Shown one piece after another: positions 8,082 through 16,613 of a stretch of 64,000 bases of DNA. Origin of the DNA: Abyssibius sp040880065 (lineage in GTDB: Bacteria > Pseudomonadota > Alphaproteobacteria > Rhodobacterales > Rhodobacteraceae); contig JBBDJE010000057.1 of the NCBI GenBank assembly GCA_040880065.1, forward strand, positions 7,053-71,052, in the 5' to 3' direction. The first letter of the stretch is position 1. Each line of letters opens with the position of its first letter. A program made the position numbers and the translations under genes. A model generated the notes under the pieces. That model made no database searches. It was not told the DNA's origin and worked only from the letters and a program-made list of their open reading frames with translations.

Positions 8082-8276
8082 CTACCGTTCGCGCTCTTCA
8101 CCAGTCAGCGTCAGCGCCAAAATGGCAATAATTGCCAGCGGGATAAGCCATGCGCCCGAGCCCGCGCGCATTGGTTCTTCAACGACGGTAACGGCGGGTG
8201 CAACGTAAACAGCCGAACCTGCAACAGCCGCGCCTGCGGCAAGAACAGAGGTGAGTGTAAGAAGTGCAAAACGCAT
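8082..8276 (-). CDS. Small exported single-TM protein, paralogue 3
   Basis: 64 residues starting at MRFALLTLTSVLAAGAAVAG (signal peptide), then SAVYVAPAVTVVEEPMRAGSG, AWLIPLAIIAILALTLTG and a short charged tail EERER. AGGAG precedes the ATG by seven bases, which decides this start over the longer open frame. Nearly identical in its core to the two downstream paralogues, so the three arose by tandem duplication; each has its own ribosome site and terminator. Confidence 0.75.
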   Translation of the reverse strand: MRFALLTLTSVLAAGAAVAGSAVYVAPAVTVVEEPMRAGSGAWLIPLAIIAILALTLTGEERER

Positions 8277-8395
8277 GAAATGCTCCTGAGTGAACCTGTT
8301 TAACAATATGTTAAAATTCCAGAAAACCGGCGCAAAAGCAACGGAAATTTTCGCCAAAGCAATGCCGCCCATGCCAGCGCCGTTGCAAAATGGCC

Positions 8396-11176
8396 CTATT
8401 CTGCTGCAACCGTGTCATTGGCGGCTTCGGCACGCACGGCCGCGAATTTGAATTCCGGAATTTTGCCATAAGGGTCAAGCGCGGGGTTTGTCAGGATGTT
8501 CGCCGCCGCCTCGACATAGGCAAAGGGCAGAAACACATTGTCCGGGGCAATCGCGCGGTCGGCCCGCGCCATGAGCGTGATGCTGCCACGCCGCGTTGAA
8601 AGGCGGATCATTTCACCCGGTTCCACCCCCAGCCTTGCCAATGTTGCGGGGTTGAGCGAGCAGTTCGCCTCGGGTTCCATCGCATCCAGCACCTTGGCGC
8701 GCCGGGTCATAGAGCCGGTATGCCAATGTTCCAACTGCCGCCCGGTAATCAGCACCATCGGGTATTCGGCATCGGGCACCTCGTTGGGTGAAATTACCGT
8801 GGCGGGGGTGAATTTCGCCCGCCCCTCGGCGCGCGGAAAACCATCGGCAAAGACAATGGGCTGGCCGGGGTCGGTCGGGGTCAGGCTTGGATAGGTGATC
8901 GCGCCTTCGGTCTCCAAACGCTCCCATGTGATGTTGTTCAGGCTTTTCATGCCCAGCTTCATTTCAGCAAAAATCTGGCTTGGGTCGGTATAGGGCCAAT
9001 TCTGGCCAAGGCGCTTGGCAAGTTCAACGGTAATCCACCAATCGGGCCTGGCCTCACCGGGGCTGGTAACGGCAGGGCGGCCCATTTGCACCTGCCGGTT
9101 GGTGTTGGTCACCGTGCCGGATTTTTCGGCCCATGCGGCGGCGGGCAGCACAACATCGGCATAGTTGGCGGTTTCGGTCATGAAAATATCCTGCACGACC
9201 AGATGGTCGAGCTTGGCCAGCGCATCGCGCGCATGTTCGACATCGGGGTCGGACATGGCGGGGTTTTCACCCAGAATATACATGCCGGCGATTTTATCGT
9301 CATGGATGGCATCCATGATTTCCACGACGGTCAGGCCCTTTTGGGCCGAAAAATCATCCGAGCCCCATATTTCGGTAAAGGCAGAGCGCACGCCGTCATC
9401 GGTTACGGTCTGGTAATCGGGCAGAAACATCGGGATCAGCCCGGCATCGGACGCGCCCTGCACGTTGTTCTGGCCACGAAGCGGGTGCAGCCCCGCGCCG
9501 GGGCGGCCGACATGGCCACACATCAGTGCCAGCGATATCAGGCAGCGCGAATTATCGGTGCCGTGAATATGCTGGGAAACCCCCATGCCCCAGAAGATCA
9601 TCGCGGCCTTCGCCGTTGCAAAGGTGCGGGCGACATCGCGCAACATATCGGGTTCAACACCGCAGATGGGCGACATTTTTTCCGGTGTGAAATTGGCGAT
9701 ATGGGCGCAGAAATTATCCCAACCTTCGGTGAAACGGTCGATATAGGCGGGGTTGAATAGCTTTTCTTCCACGATCACATTCATGATCGCGTTCAGCATC
9801 GACACATCGCCGCCGGGGCGGAATTGCAGCATATGGCTGGAGAACCGCCGCAGGCCAACGCCGCGCGGATCCATCACAATCAGCTTGCCGCCGCGCTTGG
9901 TAAACTGCTTGAAATAGGTGGCGGCCACGGGGTGGTTTTCAACCGGGTTCGCGCCAATCACAATCGCCACATCGGCATTTTCGATCTGGTTGAAGGTGGC
10001 TGTCACGGCGGCCGAGCCGACATTTTCCATCAACGCTGCCACCGATGAGGCATGGCAAAGCCGGGTGCAATGATCGACATTGTTATGGCCAAAGCCGGTG
10101 CGGATCAGCTTCTGAAATAGATAGGCTTCCTCGTTGGAACATTTGGCAGACCCGAACCCGGCAACGGATTCCCCACCCCGCGTTTCGCGCAAGCGCGCCA
10201 GCCCATTTGCAGCGGCGTCCAGCGCCTCGTCCCATGTTGCTTCGCGAAAATGGGTCATCAGGTCGGCGGGGTCGACATTCAGCCCTTTGGCGGGCGCATC
10301 GGCGCGGCGGATCAGCGGTTTGGTCAGCCGATGCGGGTGGGTGATGTAGTCAAACCCGAAACGGCCCTTCACGCAGAGCCGGTTTTCATTGGCCGGACCG
10401 TCGGCACCATCCACCCAGGCGATTTTGTCATCCTTGATCTTGAAGCTGAGCTGGCAGCCCACCCCGCAATAGGGGCAGACGGATTTTACCTCGCGGTCAT
10501 AATCCGCACTGTCGCCCTGCTGGGCATCATCCAGCATCGTGGCCGGTGTCAGCGCGCCTGTCGGGCAGGCCTGCACACATTCGCCGCAAGCCACGCAGGT
10601 GGAATTGCCCATCGGGTCGGCCATGTCAAAGACAATGCGCGCATCATGCCCACGCCCGGCCATGCCGATCACATCGTTCACCTGCACTTCGCGGCAGGCG
10701 CGCACACACAGGTTGCAATGGATGCATGCATCAAGGTTCACGCGCATGGCGACATGGCTGTCATCCAGCAGCGGCACGCGGGTTGCCTCAAGCTTCGGAA
10801 GGCGGCTGCTGGCCACGCCCTGCGCATCGGCCATATCCCAAAGGTGGCTGGATTTGTCATGTGCAGTGTCGCGCGCGGGCTGGTCGGCCACCAGCATTTC
10901 CATCACCATTTTGCGCGCCGATACCGCACGCGCCGAGGCAGATTTCACCACCATGCCTTCAGCCGGTTCGCGCACGCAGGAGGCGGCAAGCACACGCTCA
11001 CCGTCAATTTCCACCATACAGGCGCGGCAATTGCCATCGGGCCGATAGCCCTTTTGCCCGGAATGGCATAAATGCGGAATGGTGGTGCCTTGCCGCTTGG
11101 CAACCTCCCAGATGGATTCGCCTGGCTGGGCTTCGACCTGCTGGCCATCGAGGGTAAAGGAAATTTTGTCGCTCAT
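8396..11176 (-). CDS. fdsA: Formate dehydrogenase alpha subunit (FdsA/FdhF type, Mo-bis-PGD)
   Basis: 926-residue catalytic subunit of a soluble NAD-linked type formate dehydrogenase, oxidising formate to CO2. In order: ferredoxin-like [2Fe-2S] domain (1-80; CHSGQKGYRPDGNCRACMVE), His-Cys and two [4Fe-4S] motifs (CIHCNLCVRACREVQ, CVACGECVQACPTGAL), a further [4Fe-4S] at CPYCGVGCQL (about 235), the molybdopterin oxidoreductase core and a C-terminal MGD-binding domain. The Mo ligand appears to be Cys in DHCTRLCHASS, not selenocysteine. Unlike fds operons, no beta, gamma, FdsC or FdsD gene lies on either side, so its electron partner must be encoded elsewhere. Confidence 0.9.
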   Translation of the reverse strand: MSDKISFTLDGQQVEAQPGESIWEVAKRQGTTIPHLCHSGQKGYRPDGNCRACMVEIDGERVLAASCVREPAEGMVVKSASARAVSARKMVMEMLVADQPARDTAHDKSSHLWDMADAQGVASSRLPKLEATRVPLLDDSHVAMRVNLDACIHCNLCVRACREVQVNDVIGMAGRGHDARIVFDMADPMGNSTCVACGECVQACPTGALTPATMLDDAQQGDSADYDREVKSVCPYCGVGCQLSFKIKDDKIAWVDGADGPANENRLCVKGRFGFDYITHPHRLTKPLIRRADAPAKGLNVDPADLMTHFREATWDEALDAAANGLARLRETRGGESVAGFGSAKCSNEEAYLFQKLIRTGFGHNNVDHCTRLCHASSVAALMENVGSAAVTATFNQIENADVAIVIGANPVENHPVAATYFKQFTKRGGKLIVMDPRGVGLRRFSSHMLQFRPGGDVSMLNAIMNVIVEEKLFNPAYIDRFTEGWDNFCAHIANFTPEKMSPICGVEPDMLRDVARTFATAKAAMIFWGMGVSQHIHGTDNSRCLISLALMCGHVGRPGAGLHPLRGQNNVQGASDAGLIPMFLPDYQTVTDDGVRSAFTEIWGSDDFSAQKGLTVVEIMDAIHDDKIAGMYILGENPAMSDPDVEHARDALAKLDHLVVQDIFMTETANYADVVLPAAAWAEKSGTVTNTNRQVQMGRPAVTSPGEARPDWWITVELAKRLGQNWPYTDPSQIFAEMKLGMKSLNNITWERLETEGAITYPSLTPTDPGQPIVFADGFPRAEGRAKFTPATVISPNEVPDAEYPMVLITGRQLEHWHTGSMTRRAKVLDAMEPEANCSLNPATLARLGVEPGEMIRLSTRRGSITLMARADRAIAPDNVFLPFAYVEAAANILTNPALDPYGKIPEFKFAAVRAEAANDTVAAE

Positions 11177-11270
11177 ATGCCTGCCTGATTCATGCGTTGT
11201 TGGCCGAGTTTAACCACGTTCGCGCAGCATTTGGAAAACCAAACCGACAGGCGCGCGCGCTATTGCGCCA

Positions 11271-11942
11271 TTATGCCAGTTGCAGCACGACGTGGCGCAC
11301 CAATCCGGCGGCGATCATCACGAAGAACACCGCAACCGCGCAATCAATCACCGGGGCAGCGCGCATATAGGCTTTCGCTGCAACTTTGGTAGAGAACAGC
11401 AGCGCATAGGCTGCGTGCAGGCCCATTGCAAGCAGGATTGCGCCAAGAACAAGCAACGCCAAATCGGCAGGCATGGCCGCCTTCACCGGAAAAATGGCCA
11501 GCACTGTCAGCCAGGTTGTTAGCGCTTTCGGATTGGTGGCCAGAATGGCAAGCGAGCCTGAAAAAGCTTGCCTTGGCGAGATATCGCCCCGCGCCCGCAA
11601 CTGGCCGCGCCCGCCCAGCGCACGTTGCAAATAGCGTTTGGCAAACCATATCAGCAGGCCCGCGCCCAAAAGTTCCAGCGCCGGTTCAAGCCACGGGGCG
11701 AGCGTAAACAGCGCCGCCACGCCCAGCACAGCCCCACCCGCCCAAAGCGCAATGCCAATGCCCACCGCGCCCGAACAGGCCAATCCGGCCCGCCGCCCAG
11801 AGCCCATGGAAATGCTGATTGTGTTCAGCACATTCGGCCCCGGCGACAGGATGTTAAGCCCGATCAGCGCCCAAACTTCGATAAAATGATGCCAAGCCAG
11901 TGTCATAAGCGCAGTTAGCGTTAGACCTGCCGCCAAGGCCAT
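11271..11942 (-). CDS. LysE/RhtB-family exporter
   Basis: Inner-membrane amino-acid or small-metabolite exporter of the LysE superfamily. About 223 residues with six hydrophobic segments; the family signature NILSPGPNVLNT follows the first helix, and NPKALTTWLTVLAIFP matches the conserved fourth-helix region. The start is uncertain: ATG 11942 (25 bp from the divergent mscS-like gene) or ATG 11903, which gives the more typical N-terminus MTLAWHHFIEVW; neither has a clear ribosome site. Substrate unknown. Confidence 0.82.
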   Translation of the reverse strand: MALAAGLTLTALMTLAWHHFIEVWALIGLNILSPGPNVLNTISISMGSGRRAGLACSGAVGIGIALWAGGAVLGVAALFTLAPWLEPALELLGAGLLIWFAKRYLQRALGGRGQLRARGDISPRQAFSGSLAILATNPKALTTWLTVLAIFPVKAAMPADLALLVLGAILLAMGLHAAYALLFSTKVAAKAYMRAAPVIDCAVAVFFVMIAAGLVRHVVLQLA

Positions 11943-11967
11943 ACCATAATATCAAAAAGCGGAGAGG

Positions 11968-13314
11968 ATGACATTGGACGGCATACTGGCACAAATTGAG
12001 CCGATCTGGACGGCTACCGTCGATTGGATGGGCGGCATGTTACTGCCCTATCGGGTTTGGCAATTTGTCATTCTGATTGCTTGCGCGGGCGCAGCACTGC
12101 TGACCGCACGGCTGATTGACCCGCCGATTGACGCCTGGATGCGCAGCCGCAAAGGGCTCAGCACGCGACAATTGCGGATTATGATTGCCGTGGCGCGGCG
12201 CAGCAAATCCATTTTGTTGGCACTGTATTGCTGGCTGGCGGTGTTCGTGGTCCGCTCAATCACCGTGTTCCCAAGCCGCAGCTATATTGTCAGCCTTGGG
12301 GCCAGTCTGGCGCTGGCCTGGGTGGTGGTGGCGCTGTCAGCACGGCTAATTCGCAACCCGCTTTTGCGCAAAGTTACCCGCTTTACCGTGTGGATCTACA
12401 TTGCCCTGCGCCTGTTGAACATGACCGACGATGCCATAATCGCGCTCGATTCTGCCGCCATCAACCTTGGCGGGTTGCGGCTTTCGGCGCTGATGGTCGT
12501 GCAGGCCATGGCCACACTGGCGGTGCTGTTCTTTTTTGTGGGCCTTGTTAACAACGCTGCGCGCAAACGCCTGGAGAACGTCGAAGGGCTTTCGCCCTCG
12601 ATGCGGATGCTTTCGGAAAAAGGGCTAAGGCTGGCGCTTTACGGGCTGGCAATTGTGATCGGGCTGCAAACGGTCGGCTTTGATCTGACCTCGCTGACCG
12701 TGCTATCGGGCGCAATCGGGCTGGGCATTGGCTTTGGTTTGCAAAAGGTCGTGTCCAACCTTGTGGCCGGGATGATTTTGCTGGTGGATAAATCCATCAA
12801 GCCCGGCGATGTCATTACCATCGACCAAACCTTTGGCTGGATCACCGATTTGAGCGCGCGCTATGTTTCTGTCAAAACCCGCGACGGGCGCGAATACCTT
12901 GTGCCCAACGAAGATATGATCACCGGGCAGGTGGTCAACTGGAGCCATTCCAACGACCTCGTGCGGCTGGATGTGGCATTTGGCACCGCGTATAATTCCG
13001 ACCCGCATGAAGTGCGCAAACTGGCCCGCGAAGCGGCGGTAAAGGCCAACCGCGTCGTGCATGTACCACCCCCGCAATGCCATATAACCGGCTTTGGCGA
13101 TAGCTCGGTCGATTACCTGCTGCGCTTCTGGATCCGTGACCCGATTGGCGGGCTGACCAATATTCGCGGCGATGTGTATCTGCAACTTTGGGATGCGCTC
13201 AAGGCGGCGAATATCGAGATTCCCTTCCCGCAGCGCGATGTCAATTTCCGCAATATGGATCAGCGCAGCAGCCCGACGGGCCTTGAATCCAGCATAGGCT
13301 CCATCGAGAAATAG
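11968..13314 (+). CDS. MscS-family mechanosensitive channel
   Basis: 448 residues: about five N-terminal membrane helices, then the MscS pore and beta domain (TSLTVLSGAIGLGIGFGLQK at about 234-253, followed by NLVAGMILLVDKSIKPGDVI), and the cytoplasmic alpha/beta vestibule (YLVPNEDMITGQVVNWSHSN). Likely releases solutes on hypo-osmotic shock. GGAGAGG abuts the ATG, so the TTG two codons later is a possible true start. The 3' end overlaps the convergent AsnC-type gene by 55 nt. Confidence 0.9.
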   Translation: MTLDGILAQIEPIWTATVDWMGGMLLPYRVWQFVILIACAGAALLTARLIDPPIDAWMRSRKGLSTRQLRIMIAVARRSKSILLALYCWLAVFVVRSITVFPSRSYIVSLGASLALAWVVVALSARLIRNPLLRKVTRFTVWIYIALRLLNMTDDAIIALDSAAINLGGLRLSALMVVQAMATLAVLFFFVGLVNNAARKRLENVEGLSPSMRMLSEKGLRLALYGLAIVIGLQTVGFDLTSLTVLSGAIGLGIGFGLQKVVSNLVAGMILLVDKSIKPGDVITIDQTFGWITDLSARYVSVKTRDGREYLVPNEDMITGQVVNWSHSNDLVRLDVAFGTAYNSDPHEVRKLAREAAVKANRVVHVPPPQCHITGFGDSSVDYLLRFWIRDPIGGLTNIRGDVYLQLWDALKAANIEIPFPQRDVNFRNMDQRSSPTGLESSIGSIEK

Positions 13315-13736
13315 CCGGTGACATTGGCAAGGTCGAAACCGGTGATGAGCGCGCGATAAAACGCGTCATATCCCGCCATGCCCGCGCAGGTTACCTTGAT
13401 CAGATAATCCCAGTCGCCACCGATGCGGTGAAAATCCGTCACTTGCGGCAGGGCGGTCACATGCTTGGCAAAGCGCGCGATCCAGTCATCGGAATGATGC
13501 GCGGTTTTGATCATGACAAACACCGAAAGATCCAGCCCCAACGCCGCCAGATCCAGCCGCGTCTGGCTGCCCTTGATCACCCCTGCCGCTGTGAGCCGTT
13601 GCAAGCGCCGCCAGCAGGCGTTTTGCGAAAGGCCCACATGCTCGGCCACTTCGCGCTGCGACATGCCGCCATCGCGTTGCAGGCAGCTTAGTATGCGGCG
13701 ATCAATATCATCAATTTTAAGAGTTCGTTCGTTCAT
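13260..13736 (-). CDS. Lrp/AsnC-family regulator, divergent from a class V aminotransferase
   Basis: 158 residues from ATG 13736 (MNERTLKIDDIDRRIL). The helix-turn-helix lies at about 6-60 (DGGMSQREVAEHVGLSQNAC, then WRRLQRLTAAGVIKG) and the RAM domain follows (VFVMIKTAHHSDDWI, then DFHRIGGDWDYLIKV). It is transcribed away from the PLP enzyme at 13831 across 94 bp containing paired repeats, so it probably controls that gene in response to the enzyme's substrate. The last 55 nt overlap the 3' end of the mechanosensitive channel gene. Confidence 0.85.
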   Translation of the reverse strand: MNERTLKIDDIDRRILSCLQRDGGMSQREVAEHVGLSQNACWRRLQRLTAAGVIKGSQTRLDLAALGLDLSVFVMIKTAHHSDDWIARFAKHVTALPQVTDFHRIGGDWDYLIKVTCAGMAGYDAFYRALITGFDLANVTGYFSMEPMLDSRPVGLLR

Positions 13737-13830
13737 ATGACCCAAATATTGCAGTTATTATGCAGTAATAGGTAAAGTATTTTGCATTTTTGCACAATAT
13801 ATTACCCCAAACCAGACCAAAGGCCGCTTG
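13737..13830. promoter_or_regulatory. Divergent promoter with two pairs of direct repeats
   Basis: AT-rich gap. TGCAGT occurs at 13750-13755 and 13761-13766 (11-bp period) and TTTTGCA at 13780-13786 and 13788-13794 (8-bp period). The half-helical-turn and full-turn spacing suits a multimeric Lrp/AsnC protein. Likely operator of the neighbouring regulator; inferred. Confidence 0.4.
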
Positions 13831-15237
13831 ATGACCCAATCTCCGCTTGCAAATTTTTTCGCCGATTTCGTGCATTCCCTAAAGCAGCCAGACCTGTTGG
13901 CGCAGTTGCGCGACGGGCTTGTGGGCGCGGGGATGGAGATTGAAACGCCATTTGGCCGCAAGAAAATGGTCTATGCAGATTACGTTGCCTCTGGCCGGGC
14001 GCTGAAGCAAATCGAGCATGCGATGCTGGACAAGGTGCTGCCCTATTACGCCAATGCCCATACGCAAGATTCCTGCTGTGGCCGCGCCATGACCTTGCTG
14101 CGCGAAGAGGCCCGCCGCGTGGTGGCCGATTGCTGCGGGGCGACCGATGATCATGCGGTGATTTTCTGCGGGGCGGGGGCAACGGCGGGGCTGAACAAGG
14201 CGGTTGCGTTGCTTGGCGTGCCGCAGGCCTTGGCGCAGGGGCGGCGCGTTGTGGTGCTTGTCGGGCCTTATGAGCATCATTCCAACCTGCTGCCATGGCG
14301 CGACAGCGGTGCCGAGATGGTGGAAGTCGCCGAGGCTTCCGGCGGCGGCATCGACCAAGACGACCTTGAGCGCGCGCTCGTCGCGGCACGGGGCGCGCTG
14401 GTCATCGGGGCATTTTCTGCGGCCTCCAACATTACCGGAATTTGCAGCGATGTTGTTGCTGTCACACGGCGGCTCAAGGCAGCCGGTGCGCTTGCGGTTT
14501 GGGATTATGCCGGTGGCGGCCCCTATTTGCCCATTGCGATGACCCCGGCCTCAGGTGCCGAGATCGATGTCATCGTGACCTCGGCGCACAAGTTCATTGG
14601 CGGGCCGGGTGCGTCGGGGGTGATGATCATCCGCCGCGATGCCGTGACCCTTACGCGCCCGACCGCGCCCGGTGGCGGCACGGTGCGCTATGTCAACGCA
14701 ACAACGCATGATTATTTGCCCTGCCCGATCGCGCGCGAAGAGGCAGGCACCCCCAATACATTGGGCGATGTGCGCGCTGCGCTGGTGTTTTTGGTGAAAG
14801 CGGCGATTGGCACGCAGATGCAAGCGCGCAATGCCGCACTTGCCGCGCGCGCTTTTGAAAAGCTGGCCGCCGTGCCGGGTGTGGCCGTTCTGGCCCCGCA
14901 GCACCGCAACCGCCTGCCGATTTTTGCCTTTCGCATTGCCGATGGCGCCGGCGGCTGGCTCAAGCCCGAGAAAGCCACGCAAATGCTGAGCAATCGTTAC
15001 GGCATTCAGGCACGCGGCGGCTGCGCCTGCGCCGGCCCCTATGCCCACCGCCTTCTGGACATATCAGAGGCCGAGTCCGCGCAATTGCGCCAGCACATTC
15101 TGGCGGGCGATCTTGCCGACAAACCCGGCTTTATCAGGCTGAATTTTTCGGTGCTGATGGCGGATGAAACGGTCGATTTCATCCTCGCCAGCATCGTCCG
15201 GCTTTCGGCGGCGGCCACGGAAATGGCGGCGGCTTAA
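13831..15237 (+). CDS. Class V aminotransferase / cysteine desulfurase-like PLP enzyme, Cys-rich
   Basis: 468-residue fold-type I PLP enzyme of the NifS/Csd group. The PLP lysine is in VTSAHKFIGGPGASGVMI, with the preceding VWDYAGGGPY as the cofactor Asp region and AFSAASNITG as the phosphate loop. It is larger than SufS/IscS and unusually rich in cysteine near conserved motifs (QDSCCGRAM, VADCCGATDD, IFCGAGAT, RGGCACAGP); RGGCACAGP stands where desulfurases carry the reactive Cys loop. Substrate not known; the divergent AsnC-type regulator suggests an amino acid. Start at ATG 13831, right after an in-frame TTG. Tail-to-tail overlap of 4 nt with the GST gene. Confidence 0.75.
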   Translation: MTQSPLANFFADFVHSLKQPDLLAQLRDGLVGAGMEIETPFGRKKMVYADYVASGRALKQIEHAMLDKVLPYYANAHTQDSCCGRAMTLLREEARRVVADCCGATDDHAVIFCGAGATAGLNKAVALLGVPQALAQGRRVVVLVGPYEHHSNLLPWRDSGAEMVEVAEASGGGIDQDDLERALVAARGALVIGAFSAASNITGICSDVVAVTRRLKAAGALAVWDYAGGGPYLPIAMTPASGAEIDVIVTSAHKFIGGPGASGVMIIRRDAVTLTRPTAPGGGTVRYVNATTHDYLPCPIAREEAGTPNTLGDVRAALVFLVKAAIGTQMQARNAALAARAFEKLAAVPGVAVLAPQHRNRLPIFAFRIADGAGGWLKPEKATQMLSNRYGIQARGGCACAGPYAHRLLDISEAESAQLRQHILAGDLADKPGFIRLNFSVLMADETVDFILASIVRLSAAATEMAAA

Positions 15238-15842
15238 ACTTTGGGTCTGGTCGCCGCCAGACTGTCGCGGCCTGCAATGCCTTCATGCCACGCTGCCAAT
15301 GTGGCGTGATTTGCACGCCAGTTGCGGGCATCATGGCGAAAGTCGACATATTCCAGCGCGATTGCCACGGCCAGCACAGCAATATCGGGGCGGGCATTCA
15401 ACTGGCCCATATGGCGGGTTTCAATCGCTGTGAGCGCGCGGTCAATCTTCAGCCATTGCGCATCGAGCCACGGCTCAAAGCGCATGTTTTCGGGGCGAAG
15501 GCGACCCTCGTAAGCCATAGACACCGCCGCATCCATAATGCCATCGGCAAGCGATTCCAGCACCAGCGCCTCCCACAAATCCGGCGCTTCGGGGTAGAGC
15601 GTGCCGGGTGCAAGACTGTCGATATAGCGAGTGATGGTGCGGCTATCAAACAAGGTGCGGCCATCATCCAGCGCCAGCGCCGGAATTTTACCAAGCGGAT
15701 TATGGGCGGGCACAGTATCCCCCGGCGCGATGGGGCTGATCGTTACAGGCACAATCTCTACCGCACCAAGCTGGCCGGTTTCATGCAACGCAACAACAAC
15801 TTTGCGCACAAAGGGCGATGCGGGGGCGGAAAACAGTTTCAT
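15234..15842 (-). CDS. Glutathione S-transferase family protein
   Basis: 202 residues. N-terminal thioredoxin-like domain with the Ser-type active-site region MKLFSAPASPFVRKV and the glutathione-binding NPLGKIPALALDDGRTLFDS (cis-Pro and Asp-Ser), then an all-helical C-terminal domain. The start is the ATG at 15842 (MKLFSAP), preceded by GAGGTTCTC; upstream codons in the open frame do not belong to the fold. Specific substrate unknown. Confidence 0.87.
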   Translation of the reverse strand: MKLFSAPASPFVRKVVVALHETGQLGAVEIVPVTISPIAPGDTVPAHNPLGKIPALALDDGRTLFDSRTITRYIDSLAPGTLYPEAPDLWEALVLESLADGIMDAAVSMAYEGRLRPENMRFEPWLDAQWLKIDRALTAIETRHMGQLNARPDIAVLAVAIALEYVDFRHDARNWRANHATLAAWHEGIAGRDSLAATRPKV

Positions 15843-15941
15843 GAGAACCTCGTTGGTAAATTTCCGCCAGAGTGGCAGAAGAAACTGCGATTGCAAGGTG
15901 GTCCGGCGCAGCTTCGGTCAAACAGCGAAAGCAGCCAGCAA

Positions 15942-16565
15942 TCAGCCAGTTCCCTTCACCTCCCGCATCGCCGCAACCAGCGCGGCAAGCTCATGGCCTG
16001 TCGGGCTGGTGCGCAGCCCTTCCATTACGCCCTGGCGCGCCGCTTCGGGCTTGTTCTGGCTCAGCTTCCATGTGGCCTCGGTGCTGGTGATGTTGAGTTT
16101 CACGGGCACAATCTGGCGCAGCATTCTGGCCAATGCGTCTGGCGCGACTTTGGCCGTTTGCCAAACCGGCTTGGGCAGCAATCGCGTTTCGAATGTTTCG
16201 GACAGCGCATCGAGATGGGCGCGCAGGCTGTTTTGCGGCGCAAGACTGAGCGTGCCGCGCAGATGCACAGCCAGGTAGTTCCAGGTGGGCACCTGATCTT
16301 TGAGCCCATACCAATCGGGCGAGACATAGCCATCCGGCCCGGATACAGCCAGCACCGCCTTCATCGGCCCGGCAGCCAAAGCCCGCGCAATCGGGTTAGA
16401 GCGGACGAGGTGGAAATCAACCCCGCCCGGCGAAAGCACAAACGGGATATGCGACAAAAGCGGTCCATCCGGTGCATTCACCGCCAACATGCCAAAGCCG
16501 CGCGCGGCGGCAAAGGCCAGATGTTGCGCCGTATCGGCGCTACGATAGATCGGGTTCGGGTGCAT
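15942..16565 (-). CDS. PaiB-family FMN-binding protein
   Basis: 207 residues resembling the PaiB/FMN-binding negative regulator family (split-barrel flavin fold). Typical stretches are MHPNPIYRSAD at the start, GPLLSHIPFVL, HLVRSNPIARAL, SPDWYGLKDQVPTWNYLAVHL and the C-terminal VPVKLNITSTEATWKLSQNK. In Bacillus the protein affects sporulation and protease genes, but in Proteobacteria its role is unclear and a flavin-dependent oxidoreductase is equally likely. Monocistronic on the minus strand. Confidence 0.82.
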   Translation of the reverse strand: MHPNPIYRSADTAQHLAFAAARGFGMLAVNAPDGPLLSHIPFVLSPGGVDFHLVRSNPIARALAAGPMKAVLAVSGPDGYVSPDWYGLKDQVPTWNYLAVHLRGTLSLAPQNSLRAHLDALSETFETRLLPKPVWQTAKVAPDALARMLRQIVPVKLNITSTEATWKLSQNKPEAARQGVMEGLRTSPTGHELAALVAAMREVKGTG

Positions 16566-16613
16566 GGGCGGCCTCCTGACTGGCGTCAGATTATGGCGGC
16601 AACCCAGCCAGTT

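Noticed and set aside
9086..9760. Plus-strand frames inside the formate dehydrogenase gene
   Set aside because: The minus-strand protein contains all molybdopterin and Fe-S motifs through this region; the plus frames are shadows.
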